DNA from: Microscillaceae bacterium
GTDB lineage: Bacteria > Bacteroidota > Bacteroidia > Cytophagales > Microscillaceae
Direction: 5' to 3'
Length of the DNA stretch: 64,000 nucleotides
NCBI GenBank assembly: GCA_011390205.1
Contig: JAABSX010000014.1
Coordinates: forward strand, 19,648-83,647
A program made the position numbers and the translations under genes. Shown here in pieces: positions 17,465-26,863 of the stretch (positions are counted from its first letter, which is position 1; each line of letters starts with the position of its first letter). Below the pieces are notes generated by a model. The model saw only the letters and a list, made by a program, of their open reading frames with translations. It made no database searches and was not told the DNA's origin.

Positions 17465-17537
17465 ACAGACTTGTGAGTGCTTCAACGTACTTAGTATATA
17501 TGCTATCTCTTGCGTAACATACTGATAATTGGCATCG
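17465..17537 (-). repeat. Short dispersed intergenic repeat, copy B
   Basis: The minus strand reads GATGCCAATTATCAGTATGT and TACGCAAGAG, and continues as AGTACGTTGAAGCACTCACA. The second half is also shared with copy C at 42391-42465 (AGTACACTCAAGCACTCATG), so the unit is at least 70 bases long. Confidence 0.5.
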
Positions 17538-17539
17538 TT

Positions 17540-18415
17540 TTACCTCCGCCTTCTAAATGGATACACGCGCCTAAACTGTCCATCTTCTAGCTTGTATGTG
17601 GCATCACCCAGTATGATTTCTTGTCCTTCTTTCCAAGTGCTTATCCCTTCCCAATCTTTCTCTGAGACATGCAGCGAGGCATCGCAAACTTGTGCAAGCA
17701 GCAGATAATCATACGAAACGCCCTGTGCTGCCCCACAAAGAATAATGTGAAGGCGTATGCCTTTTTGTTTTAAAGCCTTTTTGAGTGCTTCGAGCAGCAG
17801 CATATCTCGTATCTCTGAATGTGCATCAGCTATCAAAATCAAATCTTTGCAAGATGGAAAAAATGCCTGCGCATACAAAAGTGCTTCTAAATCATTCTCA
17901 GGAGCATCATCTCCACGCCCTGCCTGTTTTACTTTCTGCATCAATTCCAGAATGGCTTCCAAATCATCCCCTTCATAATGATAAATACCTTGTGTCTGTC
18001 CTATGACTTTCTCACCCAAAACCTTGTCATCGCCATCATTAAAAAAAACCCAAGACCGAACCTGATGAGAGGACTTTTGCCCAAAATAAGTAATCCAAGA
18101 CAATGCCTGCAGACCATAAGGATACATACTCTCTGTCCAGTCACAAACCAAAACGCTTGATTGCCACAAAGATATTTTGCGCCTAAAGACATTCAAGACA
18201 GTAGAATCTGATGGCATATTTTCTTGCTCAGCAATCTGTAGCATCAAAGCCTGAGGGTCAAGCGATTTTCTAAACAAAGGTACTCCTCTAGCATCCTCAG
18301 GAAGCAGAGATAAATCGGAAGCATTCGAGGCAGCAATCTGCTGCCCCGACACAAATGCAGGACGCACACAAAGCATCCCGATACATATAAAAAAAGAAAG
18401 AATCAGACGAAGCAT
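17540..18415 (-). CDS. Secreted VWA-like protein
   Basis: A 291-residue protein with a Sec signal peptide (MLRLILSFFICIGMLCVRPA followed by FVSGQ). It has a domain resembling a von Willebrand factor A fold: the first strand and metal-site-like segment SVLVCDWTESMYPYGLQALS (a DxTxS variation of the MIDAS DxSxS motif), the middle FFNDGDD and GRGDDAPENDLEALLYAQA region, and the late strands DLILIADAHSEIRDM and RLHIILCGA. The domain therefore spans about 85-265. VWA domains bind proteins through a metal ion. The protein is likely periplasmic and, unlike Bat-type VWA proteins, has no membrane anchor apart from the signal. The downstream tail RRVYPFRRRR is strongly basic. Confidence 0.7.
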   Translation of the reverse strand: MLRLILSFFICIGMLCVRPAFVSGQQIAASNASDLSLLPEDARGVPLFRKSLDPQALMLQIAEQENMPSDSTVLNVFRRKISLWQSSVLVCDWTESMYPYGLQALSWITYFGQKSSHQVRSWVFFNDGDDKVLGEKVIGQTQGIYHYEGDDLEAILELMQKVKQAGRGDDAPENDLEALLYAQAFFPSCKDLILIADAHSEIRDMLLLEALKKALKQKGIRLHIILCGAAQGVSYDYLLLAQVCDASLHVSEKDWEGISTWKEGQEIILGDATYKLEDGQFRRVYPFRRRR

Positions 18416-18592
18416 ACAATTATATTCAAAGAAATAGTACGAATAGAATCTATCATAAAACCAGCAACTCAGGTAAAAAAGATATTTTTTTTATAGAAAG
18501 TATAAATAATTAGAAAACTCTTCTTGACTTTCACCCAAAAAAATATAAATTTATATCCAAGATTTAATCCCTTAACAAAATATATACACACA

Positions 18593-19864
18593 ATGTATAA
18601 GATAGCCTCCATTTTTGTCGCCTGCACACTCTCATTTTGCATGCCATCTTGCCAGAGTACACTCAATCCTGATGTATCAGGGCAATTCATTAAATTTTTA
18701 GGTGGTGCCTTAGATGAAACTGCCTTTGCCCTCAAACAAAGCCCAGAAGGAGAAATACTGCTGGTGGGGAGTAGCCAATCTTTTGGAGAAAATGAACAAA
18801 TGTTTGTAGCAAAAACAGACAAGAACGGAAACAAAATATGGCAAAAAACTTTTACGAATGCAGAGATTATTGGCACTTTTAGCACAAACCCCGATACCTT
18901 GGCACAGAGTGGAAGAGATTTAGAAATCCTACCCAATGGCAATATCCTCGTCTTGGGCAATATCAGAAGCATCCGCCCTGAATATGCCAATGAAGCACTG
19001 CTCATCCTGCTAGAGCTCAGCCCAAACGGAAGCCTAGTGGAAAGTAAATTATTTGAAGACAGGCGAATCCGCAATAACAACGGCGTTTATCTTCAACAAC
19101 TGGCAGATGGAGGGTTTATGATGCTTGCAAACACCTTTATAGAACGAGATGCCCCTACCTCAGATATGTATATGCACCGCCTAGATGCTACCAAAAACAC
19201 GGTCTATGAGCGAATATATGGGATTCTGAACCGTGATGACCAAGTGGGATCTCTTGCCGAAAGTGCCACAGCAGATATCGTATGGGTCGGTACTTCTAAC
19301 AGAAAAAGAAACCCCACAGGAGGCTTCTTCTCAGATATGCGCATCATCAAATCTGACCAAGTCGGCAACTTACAATGGGATTTTGCCATCGGCGAAAATG
19401 ATGAATTTTCTCAAACAGGAAGGGACATTATTACGCTCGCCAATGATGAAGGATTCTTGTTGGTCGGCAATACCAATCAAAATGGCACAGAGGATATTCT
19501 GCTGGTCAAAACCAATACAGCAGGGCAAGTGCAATGGCAAAAAATCATAGGTGCACCCTCAGGACAAATTGGAGGAGATGGCGACCAAATAGGGATTTCT
19601 GGATTTCAGACACAAGATGGAGGCTTTGCCATCACAGGCTCTACTACACAAGGCACTAACCAAGATGTTTACTTGATAAAAACCAACGCAACAGGTGATG
19701 TAGAATGGCAAAAAAGGTATGGAAGCCAAGACCGAAATGACACAGGGCAGATGCTCATTCAGTCTAACATAGATGGTGGGTACTTAATCATTGCAAAAAT
19801 TCGTTTTGAAAACAATGATGTCATCGGACTTATCAAAACAGATGCACAAGGAAATGTATTTTAA
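18593..19864 (+). CDS. Lipoprotein with WD/propeller-like repeats
   Basis: A 423-residue probable lipoprotein. The start at 18593 gives a short signal sequence ending in MPSC, with Cys20 as the lipidated residue; an upstream in-frame start at 18524 would spoil this. The mature protein is built of about seven imperfect repeats of 45-55 residues, each with a core like GGFxxxGxTxxxGxxDxxLIKTDxxGxxxWQK. Examples are VLVGNTNQNGTEDILLVKTN, FAITGSTTQGTNQDVYLIKT and VEWQKRYGSQDRND. This pattern is common in Bacteroidota surface propellers. A ligand cannot be predicted. The next gene starts 17 bases downstream, so the two are an operon. Confidence 0.78.
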   Translation: MYKIASIFVACTLSFCMPSCQSTLNPDVSGQFIKFLGGALDETAFALKQSPEGEILLVGSSQSFGENEQMFVAKTDKNGNKIWQKTFTNAEIIGTFSTNPDTLAQSGRDLEILPNGNILVLGNIRSIRPEYANEALLILLELSPNGSLVESKLFEDRRIRNNNGVYLQQLADGGFMMLANTFIERDAPTSDMYMHRLDATKNTVYERIYGILNRDDQVGSLAESATADIVWVGTSNRKRNPTGGFFSDMRIIKSDQVGNLQWDFAIGENDEFSQTGRDIITLANDEGFLLVGNTNQNGTEDILLVKTNTAGQVQWQKIIGAPSGQIGGDGDQIGISGFQTQDGGFAITGSTTQGTNQDVYLIKTNATGDVEWQKRYGSQDRNDTGQMLIQSNIDGGYLIIAKIRFENNDVIGLIKTDAQGNVF

Positions 19865-19881
19865 AGACCATACTACACACA

Positions 19882-20445
19882 ATGATGCATAAAATATTTC
19901 TCTCAAAAAACATACAACTATTGCTCAAAATACATCCTCTTGGGCTTGTCTTGCTCAGTCTGCTCCTCACCAGCACAGCCTCACTGAGCCAAGCCCAAGA
20001 AAACATCCATATGGATGCGTTTTTGCAAGAGGCAATCTATCAAGGACTCATAAGAGATGCCTTTCCTGTGGCACTTGCAGAAAAAATTACCGAAAGTGAA
20101 CAACGCTTTTTTGTGGTCAAATGCCCCATCTGTATGCCCGTAGAGCGTGGCTTTAAGCAGTATATCCGTGCAGGAAAAATAACTGGTAAAAGAAGCAAAA
20201 CACCCAAAATAATCCTAATGGGACTCAAGTCTGAAGACAGAAATATCAAACTCAATGCTTTTGCTGCTCTCACCAAACAATATACTAAAAGACACCTCAA
20301 AAAATTAAAACTCAAAAAAACAGCAAAAGAAGCCCTACAAGAAGCACTCTTAGATGCCCGAAAACAAGGAATGGAGCGAAAATCAGATAGCTTCGGTACA
20401 TTCTGCCCATCTTGTGATGGAGTCTGTGATATGCCCAAAAAATAG
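19882..20445 (+). CDS. Exported protein with two CPxC motifs, unknown
   Basis: A 187-residue protein not assigned to a family. A long basic n-region leads into a hydrophobic stretch (about 19-35) and a probable signal cleavage near SLSQAQ. Two cysteine motifs stand out, CPIC at 81-84 and CPSCDGVC at 175-182, at the two ends of a very basic middle region (about 95-165: KRSKTPK, KQYTKRHLKKLKLKKTAKEA). The spacing suggests that the two motifs bind one metal ion or form disulfides. The gene is 17 bases after the propeller lipoprotein and probably co-expressed with it. Possibly the small partner of that lipoprotein at the cell surface. Confidence 0.65.
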   Translation: MMHKIFLSKNIQLLLKIHPLGLVLLSLLLTSTASLSQAQENIHMDAFLQEAIYQGLIRDAFPVALAEKITESEQRFFVVKCPICMPVERGFKQYIRAGKITGKRSKTPKIILMGLKSEDRNIKLNAFAALTKQYTKRHLKKLKLKKTAKEALQEALLDARKQGMERKSDSFGTFCPSCDGVCDMPKK

Positions 20446-20481
20446 TTGTATTATAAACAAATACACCAATCAATTAATTTG

Positions 20482-20518
20482 ACAATGTGCTGACTATCGG
20501 TATGTTTCTCGTGTATCA
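20482..20518 (+). repeat. Short dispersed intergenic repeat, copy D
   Basis: ATGTGCTGACTATCGGTATG followed by TTTCTCGTG matches copy A (ATGTGCTAATTATCAGTACA) at most positions. It lies between two genes on the same strand. Confidence 0.45.
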
Positions 20519-20544
20519 ATGGTTCCTAAAAAACATTATTTCTT

Positions 20545-20946
20545 ATGGATGTTCTATTTTTGATTGTATTCTTAGTGGCGCATCTCTTGCCCAACCACAT
20601 ACAAACTGCACAGCTTAACAAGCTAGAAGGTGGGCGGGTATTGTCTTCCATCACGATTGAGCAGGTCAAACCCAATATGTATGAAATTTATCAAAAAAAA
20701 GGAGAAGTCCGAAAATTTAAAGTGGAGAAAGAAGCCATCCTAGACCATAGCGCAGGAGGAAAAACTGACATGAAACTTTTTTTAGATATCCCTTCCTCAG
20801 CAACGAAATGGCAAAAAATAAAAAGTATCAAAGCAGTAGATGAACCCTCCGACATCTACATCCGAAGGAAAAAAAATAAAATATACCTCAGCCAGAAAGA
20901 AGGCTCATACAGTGAGATTTTTCCTTTTGAAATTACTTGGAAATAA
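20545..20946 (+). CDS. Hypothetical protein with a membrane lead
   Basis: A 133-residue protein without recognised homology. A hydrophobic N-terminus ([16 protein letters not shown]) may be a signal or anchor. The rest is basic and beta-rich: [60 protein letters not shown]. The regular strand pattern suggests a small beta-barrel or DUF-type periplasmic domain. It ends shortly before queG on the same strand and may be transcribed with it. The frame is supported by its length and by its codon use, which resembles the neighbours. Confidence 0.6.
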   Translation: MDVLFLIVFLVAHLLPNHIQTAQLNKLEGGRVLSSITIEQVKPNMYEIYQKKGEVRKFKVEKEAILDHSAGGKTDMKLFLDIPSSATKWQKIKSIKAVDEPSDIYIRRKKNKIYLSQKEGSYSEIFPFEITWK

Positions 20947-20969
20947 AAAGTAAACCTAACAAGATTATC

Positions 20970-21902
20970 TTGAAAAATGCACCTCAATACACTGCCCGCA
21001 TCAAGCAAATGGCAAAAGAACTTGGTTTTGAATTTTGTGGCATCTCCCAAGCTACTTTTTTAGAAGAAGAAGCCCCTCGACTAGAACGCTGGCTTAACCA
21101 AAACCAACATGGGCAAATGGGCTACATGGCCAATCACTTTGACAAACGCCTTGACCCCCGAAAACTCGTGGAAGGAGCAAAATCGGTTATTTCTTTGCTC
21201 TTAAATTACTTCCCCGAGCAAGAAATACCTTCCAAAAATAACTATAAAATCTCCAAATATGCCTACGGAGAGGATTATCATTTTGTGTTTAAAGACAAAC
21301 TCAAAACACTCTTACAAGCCATCAGAAAAGAAGTAGGAGATGTCAATGGAAGGGCTTTTGTAGATTCGGCTCCTGTCATGGACAAAGTCTGGGCAGCCAA
21401 AAGCGGGCTAGGCTGGATAGGCAAACACTCTAACTTGCTGAATAGAAAAATGGGGAGTTTCTTTTTTATAGGAGAGCTTATCCTAGATTTAGAGCTGGTC
21501 TATGATAGCCCCGTAGGAGATTACTGTGGCACTTGCACCCGCTGCATAGATGCTTGCCCTACAGATGCCATCGAGTCACCTCATGTAGTCAATGGAAGCA
21601 AGTGCATTTCTTATTTTACCATTGAGCTCAAAGAATCTATCCCACAGGAAGTCAAAGGAAAATTTGAAGACTGGATATTTGGCTGCGATATCTGCCAAGA
21701 TGTATGCCCCTGGAATAGGTTCTCTAGCCCTCATCATACCCCTGACTTTAGGCCACACGAAGCCCTCAAAACATTTACAAAAAATGACTGGCAAGAAATA
21801 ACAGAGGATGTCTTTAAAGAGATATTCAGAAAATCACCTCTGAAGAGGACAAAATTTAAGGGCTTACAACGAAATATACAATTTATCGCCGAAAGCCCTT
21901 GA
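20970..21902 (+). CDS. queG: Epoxyqueuosine reductase
   Basis: QueG catalyses the last step of queuosine synthesis in tRNA, reducing epoxyqueuosine with a cobalamin cofactor and two [4Fe-4S] clusters. The TTG at 20970 (giving [20 protein letters not shown], then EFCGIS) is chosen because it best fits the family start and does not overlap the upstream gene; a TTG at 20937 would add 11 residues. Clusters are bound by [16 protein letters not shown] and [11 protein letters not shown]. Other family blocks are [17 protein letters not shown] and the [20 protein letters not shown] region of the cobalamin-binding core. The predicted length is 310 residues, normal for Bacteroidota. No other queuosine gene is nearby. 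Confidence 0.93.
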   Translation: MKNAPQYTARIKQMAKELGFEFCGISQATFLEEEAPRLERWLNQNQHGQMGYMANHFDKRLDPRKLVEGAKSVISLLLNYFPEQEIPSKNNYKISKYAYGEDYHFVFKDKLKTLLQAIRKEVGDVNGRAFVDSAPVMDKVWAAKSGLGWIGKHSNLLNRKMGSFFFIGELILDLELVYDSPVGDYCGTCTRCIDACPTDAIESPHVVNGSKCISYFTIELKESIPQEVKGKFEDWIFGCDICQDVCPWNRFSSPHHTPDFRPHEALKTFTKNDWQEITEDVFKEIFRKSPLKRTKFKGLQRNIQFIAESP

Positions 21903-21927
21903 AGATGAATGAAGACTCAAAAAGCCC

Positions 21928-22128
21928 TTACTCTAGCACCACAGTAAAGCAGTTTTGAATGATAAGTGTATGATTCTTAGAATGTTCAAACTGCTCATAA
22001 CACCATCTCTGTAGTGATTCTATTTCGGTAGGTTTTAAATAGTGAATAATAGACTTTCGCAGTTCTTTCTCAAATAGACCTAAGTCAAAACTGACTTTTT
22101 GCAAAATTACTTTCACATATTCTAGCAT
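21928..22128 (-). CDS. Small conserved-looking cytosolic protein
   Basis: A 66-residue protein of unknown function. It has the sequence MLEYVKVILQKVSFDLGLFE followed by KELRKSIIHYLKP and a C-terminal WCYEQF segment. The pattern is two or three amphipathic helices with a final beta hairpin (HTLIIQNCFTVVLE). Short proteins of this style, with EYVKxILxKVSFD at the start, are common in Cytophagales as far as I recall, so I favour a real gene over chance. It converges on queG, and its upstream region is AT-rich. Confidence 0.6.
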   Translation of the reverse strand: MLEYVKVILQKVSFDLGLFEKELRKSIIHYLKPTEIESLQRWCYEQFEHSKNHTLIIQNCFTVVLE

Positions 22129-22582
22129 AATCGTAAAAATTAAAAGTGAACTAAAAAAAATGGTGTAAATGTTAATTCAATAGGCATTTATTTATAAATT
22201 TTAATGTAATTAAAGTTATTTTATAGAATATAATTTTAAGTTGAGCATAAATACATTTCTTTAAGTAACTTGTAGCCGTAGTGACAAAATAATAAAAAAA
22301 TTGTTTACTTTCAAAATCATGTACGCTTTAATTGTGCTTTTTTTCTTTTGCCTTGTGCCAAGCAGCAAGTAACCTTATGTATATAAAAAAAACATCCCTA
22401 AAAAGTTTTAAGAATATCTACCAAGGTCAAGCAAAAAATAACCCTAGTGCCAAGCCACCAAAGACCAAAGCTTTACTAACTCATCTTTGGAATAAATTTT
22501 CTATCTTTGATGCCTTATTAATGGCAATCAACATTCATTGATGAAGTATATTTGTAACAAATCTAATATTTTTTTGTATTAT
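22129..22582. other. Upstream region of batD
   Basis: About 450 AT-rich bases with no credible gene. A 69-codon open frame (22332-22541) crosses the probable promoter of batD and is rejected. The only signal seen is the -10 element at 22502-22509. Confidence 0.4.
22502..22509 (+). promoter_or_regulatory. Probable -10 element of batD
   Basis: TATCTTTG matches TAnnTTTG. The closest TTG upstream is too near (12 bases), so only the -10 is supported. Confidence 0.4.
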
Positions 22583-24046
22583 ATGAAAGAAATGTTCAAA
22601 AAAAATGCCTTTTATTTTATGGGTGTTGCTCTTTTTTTATGCCATGCTAACCCCCTGCTGTCTCAAGAGATAAAAATAGAGTTTAGCAGTAGAAGGGTTT
22701 CACTTAACGAAGCTTTCACGATTTCTATCGAGTCAGAAGGTGCACCCATCGAAGAAATATCCGCATTCCCCAACATAGATGGTCTAAAAAAAATACAGGG
22801 CTTTATCTCTACTACTTCTTCTAGCAATTTTGAGGGTGAAACTAAAAAATATTATATAAAGAGCAAAGTCTATCACCCTATCCGTGAAGGGCTTATCCGA
22901 ATCCCTGATTTTCAGGTGCGTGTCAATGGCAAAAATCAGAACTTCACTGGCACTACCCTCCAAGTAGGCCCCTATGATGAAAAAAGAAGTGAACTGACCG
23001 AATGGACTTACCAAGACCTGTTTTTAAAAGAAGAGGTCAAAGAATTGATAGAACTGAAAGATGAGGCTTTCTTAGGTTTATCCATTGATAAAACACAGGT
23101 CTATGCTGGAGAGGGTTTCAATGTAATCTTATCGCTTTATGTGGCCGAAACCAACCAAGCCATCATGAATTTTTGGGAGCTCGGCAGACAAGTAGAGGAA
23201 ATCACACAGAGGCTGAAACCTAAAAACTGCTGGGAAGAAAATTTTGAAATCAATGAACTCGGTGAACCCGCAAAAATTAACATCAACGGAAAATATTATT
23301 ATCAATACATCTTCTATCAGGCATCTTTTTTTCCTCTTAATACAGAGCCTGTCATTTTTCCGAAGGTAGGGCTCAAAATGAAAGTCCAAAACCAACTCAG
23401 GTCAGAGTCCGCAGATACTCCTGACAAAGCCATAGACTCGCTGAGTATTTTTAAGACGTTTTACACCAATCCTAAGCGAGTAGAAGTCAAAGAATTGCCC
23501 AAGCACCCACTCAGAGATAAAGTAGCCGTAGGAAAATACTACCTCTCAGAAAACAAACCTAACCCCAAACAAAATACAGGAGATGATTTTGTGTATGAAC
23601 TCAGAATCATCGGTGAAGGCAATATCTCTGCCATCCAAGAGCCTAACCTCTACAAAAAACCCGATTTTGAAATTTACTCACCTTATGTGCAGCAATTCAT
23701 CAACAGAGGGCAAAATCAAGTAACAGGCAGTAAATTATTCAGGTACCAAGTCATCCCAAAAGAAGCAGGGAAATATCCGCTAAAAACCTATTTTGAATGG
23801 ATTTATTTTAACCTCAATACCCAAAGCTATGACACCCTACGCCCCAGCGAAATAGTAGAAGTAGTGGGCGAAAATATGCGAAATGCTGAAATATCTAGCA
23901 CTCAACTCAATGGCTTTTATGCACGAATCAAAGCAGAAGAGAACCAACTTATCTCACTAGACCAAGAAAAAAACTCAAAGATGTGGATTGAGATTTGTGT
24001 CTTTTTACTCATCACTGCTACTTTATTTTTAATCTACCGCAACTAA
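22583..24046 (+). CDS. batD: BatD-family oxygen-tolerance protein, stand-alone
   Basis: A 487-residue protein of the BatD family, which in Bacteroidota is usually encoded in the bat operon (moxR, DUF58, batA, batB, batD, batE) and linked with aerotolerance or protein export. It has a signal peptide (MKEMFKKNAFYFMGVALFLC, HANPLLSQ), then beta-sandwich repeats beginning IEFSSRRVSLNEAFTISIES, the diagnostic block YYIKSKVYHPIREGLIRIPD, and a C-terminal transmembrane anchor EICVFLLITATLFLIYRN. Other starts at 22541 or 22592 are possible. No other bat gene is next to it. It is followed 5 bases later by rsmH. It is more likely a paralogue of the BatD of a complete bat operon elsewhere than the only copy. 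Confidence 0.85.
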   Translation: MKEMFKKNAFYFMGVALFLCHANPLLSQEIKIEFSSRRVSLNEAFTISIESEGAPIEEISAFPNIDGLKKIQGFISTTSSSNFEGETKKYYIKSKVYHPIREGLIRIPDFQVRVNGKNQNFTGTTLQVGPYDEKRSELTEWTYQDLFLKEEVKELIELKDEAFLGLSIDKTQVYAGEGFNVILSLYVAETNQAIMNFWELGRQVEEITQRLKPKNCWEENFEINELGEPAKININGKYYYQYIFYQASFFPLNTEPVIFPKVGLKMKVQNQLRSESADTPDKAIDSLSIFKTFYTNPKRVEVKELPKHPLRDKVAVGKYYLSENKPNPKQNTGDDFVYELRIIGEGNISAIQEPNLYKKPDFEIYSPYVQQFINRGQNQVTGSKLFRYQVIPKEAGKYPLKTYFEWIYFNLNTQSYDTLRPSEIVEVVGENMRNAEISSTQLNGFYARIKAEENQLISLDQEKNSKMWIEICVFLLITATLFLIYRN

Positions 24047-24051
24047 AAAAT

Positions 24052-24984
24052 ATGCAAAACCCCTACCACCGCCCCGTGATGCTCCAAGAATGTATAGATG
24101 CCCTAGACATCAAGCCTGAGGGCATCTACCTAGACCTTACCTTCGGAGGAGGTGGGCATACTCGCATGATTGCAGAAAAATTGGCAGGCAATGGAAAGGT
24201 TTTTGGCTTTGACCAAGACCCTGAGGCTGCCGCACAGGCACAAAGCATCCCGAGCCAACACTTTCAGTTTGTAGCTGCTAATTTTAGGTATTTTAGCAGG
24301 TATCTTCGCCTTTATGGCATCTCCAAAGTAGATGGAATCTTGGCGGATTTGGGTATCTCTTCACACCAAATAGATACTGCCGAAAGGGGCTTCTCTTTGA
24401 GATTTGAAGGTACTCTAGATATGAGAATGAACCCACAACAAAGCAATACCGCCCAAAAAATTCTCAACGAATATACAGAGGCCGCCCTCCACAAAATCTT
24501 GGGCATGTACGGAGAGGTACGCAATGCCCGTACACTTGCACAGGCGATTATCAGGCATAGAAGTATGCAAAACATAGAAAGCACACAAGATTTTAAAAGT
24601 TTTTTGCAGCAATATGCCCCCAAAGGCAGAGAAAATAAATACTTTGCCCAAGTATTTCAAGCACTCCGCATAGAGGTCAATGAAGAAATAAAAGCCCTAG
24701 AAGAAATGCTCATACAATGTCCAGATGCACTTAAACCCAAAGGCAGGCTGGTCATTATGTCGTATCACTCCCTCGAAGACCGCCCCGTGAAGCGATTTAT
24801 CCAGACAGGAAATTTTGAGGGAAATGCCAAAAAAGACTTGTATGGCAACCCTATCAAACCCCTAGAGGCTGTCAATCGGAAGCCTATCCTCCCTAGTGCC
24901 ACCGAAATAGACCAAAACCCACGTGCACGCAGTGCTAAGTTGCGCATCGCTCAGTGCTTGGTGCATACAAACCAACATCCTTAA
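24052..24984 (+). CDS. rsmH: 16S rRNA (cytosine-N4) methyltransferase
   Basis: RsmH (formerly MraW) methylates N4 of C1402 in 16S rRNA using S-adenosylmethionine. The ATG at 24052 opens with MQNPYHRPVMLQECIDALDI, matching the family consensus xYHxPVMLxE; the longer frame upstream overlaps batD and is rejected. The cofactor loop is DLTFGGGGHTRMI, followed by FGFDQDPEA. Further landmarks are VDGILADLGISSHQ and, at the end, YHSLEDRPVKRF and NPRARSAKLRIA. The length of 310 is normal. In most bacteria it precedes ftsL and ftsI in the division cluster, but here it is preceded by batD and followed by an unrelated serine hydrolase, so the gene has left that cluster. Confidence 0.96.
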   Translation: MQNPYHRPVMLQECIDALDIKPEGIYLDLTFGGGGHTRMIAEKLAGNGKVFGFDQDPEAAAQAQSIPSQHFQFVAANFRYFSRYLRLYGISKVDGILADLGISSHQIDTAERGFSLRFEGTLDMRMNPQQSNTAQKILNEYTEAALHKILGMYGEVRNARTLAQAIIRHRSMQNIESTQDFKSFLQQYAPKGRENKYFAQVFQALRIEVNEEIKALEEMLIQCPDALKPKGRLVIMSYHSLEDRPVKRFIQTGNFEGNAKKDLYGNPIKPLEAVNRKPILPSATEIDQNPRARSAKLRIAQCLVHTNQHP

Positions 24985-25020
24985 CCAAAGCAGCTTTTTT
25001 AACTCAGAATCAAAGAAACC

Positions 25021-26652
25021 ATGAAAGTCTATTTATTTCACCTAAAATATCTTCTCTTTTGGGGCTGCCTTATGACAAGCTGCAAGGAGAAAGCTCTGGG
25101 ACAAATGCAGATAAACAACAGCCAAACAAGTGCTTTTTTAGAAGAGGTAACACGCATCGGAAGCAGCTTGGCTGTGCCTGGTATGACGCTGGGCATCATG
25201 CAAGGGGATTCTTTGGTGTGGGAAGCGGCAATAGGGCAGGCAGACAGAGCACGTTCGGTGGCGATGAATACCTCTCACCTTTTTCCACTGGCATCTATCA
25301 GCAAGACGATGGCGGCTGTCTTGGTGCTTCAGCTTGTGGAGCAGGGCAGATTGCGGCTTGACGATGCCGTGCTTGAGTATCTTCCTCAAGAAAAAATCCC
25401 AGAATCGGTCAAGATTCATCACCTATTATCTCATACTTCGGAGGGGCTGCCCCAGACTTTCTTTGAATACAGCAGCCGCTACGGACTTCTGGCAGATGTG
25501 CTCGAGAAAATCACCCAAAAGAAATACTATCAAGTGATGGAGTCAAATATTCTCAAACCTCTAAAAATGCAGCGCAGCATTCCTGGGGTAGGTGCTAAAG
25601 GCTATGAAAGACTTTCTGCACAGATAGCCAAACCCTACCGCTTAGGAGATAATGGAAAAATACTTCTGGGCTACTTGCCTTCGGAAGGGCTAAAAAGCAG
25701 CACGGGCATGGTCTCTTGCATAGAAGATTTGGCGAAATATGCTAAAGGACTGTATCAGGGGGAATTACTCCAAGCTGACACACGGCAAAAAATGTGGACA
25801 AATACCCAAAGCCTCGCCAGAGATACACTGCCTTATGGCTTAGGCTGGTTTATTGGGAATACAGAAGGAAAAAAAATTATATGGCATTATGGGCAGGAGG
25901 CTTGCTTCTCTACTGTGCTGATGTATATCCCCGAAAAAGACCTTACCTTTATCATGCTCGCCAATAGTGCAGCACTCTCTGAACACGGGCAGATGCTCAG
26001 TGGCAACCCTAACCGCTCGGCATTGTTTACTGCATTTTTTAAACATTTTGTCTGGGATAAATCTACACAAAACATGGAGCTACCTGCTTGGGATGCTCCC
26101 TTAGCCCAATGGAAAACCGGACTAGACGTTTATCCAGATGCACTTAAAAGCCAAGCCAAAGAAGTACTATTGAGTCGATTTATGTTGCAGAGCTATATGT
26201 CGAAGTATCAGCCAAGCTATCAGCAGGCCAGTATGCAAACTTGGATGCTACTTGCGAAATACTTCTCAGCCGATTTAGAGCAACTCGCCGATGCTCAGTT
26301 ACTATTTCCTCTCATAGAGCTTATCCAACAAGAAGAGTATTCATTGATTCCTATCACAGAGATTATCATAGAAAATACCAAAGAAGGCATGCGAAGTCCT
26401 TATATACAGTATTTAGTTGGTAAGTTTTATTATCTCCTTCACGAAGAAAATCGTGCCTTGCCTTACTTTAAAGCAGCAGCAGACATGCCTAATTTTAAAC
26501 TTAGGTGGTACCAGCCTTTGGCTACTTATTACACTGGTGAGATTTTAGACAATCAGCACTCTCCAAAGGCAGCCATTTATCTCAGACGAGTCATTAACTG
26601 GGGTTGGAATGAAGATGATGTGGTAGTCAAGGCAAGACAAAGACTTAAGTGA
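25021..26652 (+). CDS. Class C beta-lactamase-like serine hydrolase lipoprotein
   Basis: A 543-residue exported protein with a lipoprotein signal ending LMTSC (Cys21). Residues about 35-345 form a beta-lactamase/penicillin-binding-protein type domain. The SxxK catalytic motif is S92-I-S-K95 in FPLASISKTMAAV. YSSRYG takes the place of the YxN motif, and HYGQEA the place of the KTG/HxG triad. The remaining 190 residues are helical and resemble tetratricopeptide-like repeats (HEENRALPYFKAAADMPNFK). Relatives act as esterases, D-aminopeptidases or peptidoglycan-related enzymes. There is no evidence that it confers beta-lactam resistance. The ATG follows the end of rsmH by 36 bases, so read-through transcription is likely. 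Confidence 0.88.
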   Translation: MKVYLFHLKYLLFWGCLMTSCKEKALGQMQINNSQTSAFLEEVTRIGSSLAVPGMTLGIMQGDSLVWEAAIGQADRARSVAMNTSHLFPLASISKTMAAVLVLQLVEQGRLRLDDAVLEYLPQEKIPESVKIHHLLSHTSEGLPQTFFEYSSRYGLLADVLEKITQKKYYQVMESNILKPLKMQRSIPGVGAKGYERLSAQIAKPYRLGDNGKILLGYLPSEGLKSSTGMVSCIEDLAKYAKGLYQGELLQADTRQKMWTNTQSLARDTLPYGLGWFIGNTEGKKIIWHYGQEACFSTVLMYIPEKDLTFIMLANSAALSEHGQMLSGNPNRSALFTAFFKHFVWDKSTQNMELPAWDAPLAQWKTGLDVYPDALKSQAKEVLLSRFMLQSYMSKYQPSYQQASMQTWMLLAKYFSADLEQLADAQLLFPLIELIQQEEYSLIPITEIIIENTKEGMRSPYIQYLVGKFYYLLHEENRALPYFKAAADMPNFKLRWYQPLATYYTGEILDNQHSPKAAIYLRRVINWGWNEDDVVVKARQRLK

Positions 26653-26863
26653 GTTTTTTGCTTTTCAGTGAATGTCTATATCTAATTTACACTATTTGGT
26701 AGTAGAACATTGAAGGGGGTATGATTTTTCATAGCATACATACTTCAGTCATAAACTACTGAAACTAGCAACACTTTAAAATAATCTTAAAAATTTGGAT
26801 TTTCCATTTTTTTTTTTTGATTTGAAAATATTTTATATTTTTAACTTTTAAAATTTTATTTTT

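Noticed and set aside
22332..22541. 69-codon frame before batD
   Set aside because: It crosses the probable batD promoter, has a lysine-rich, low-complexity sequence and no signal for translation.
24954..25422. Two frames opposite or across the start of the serine hydrolase
   Set aside because: They are shadows of rsmH and the hydrolase; both real genes have full family motifs in their own frames.
25021..26652. Antibiotic-resistance beta-lactamase
   Set aside because: The catalytic motifs are those of the wide class C-like serine hydrolase group, the protein is a long lipoprotein with an extra helical domain, and nothing points to beta-lactam hydrolysis.
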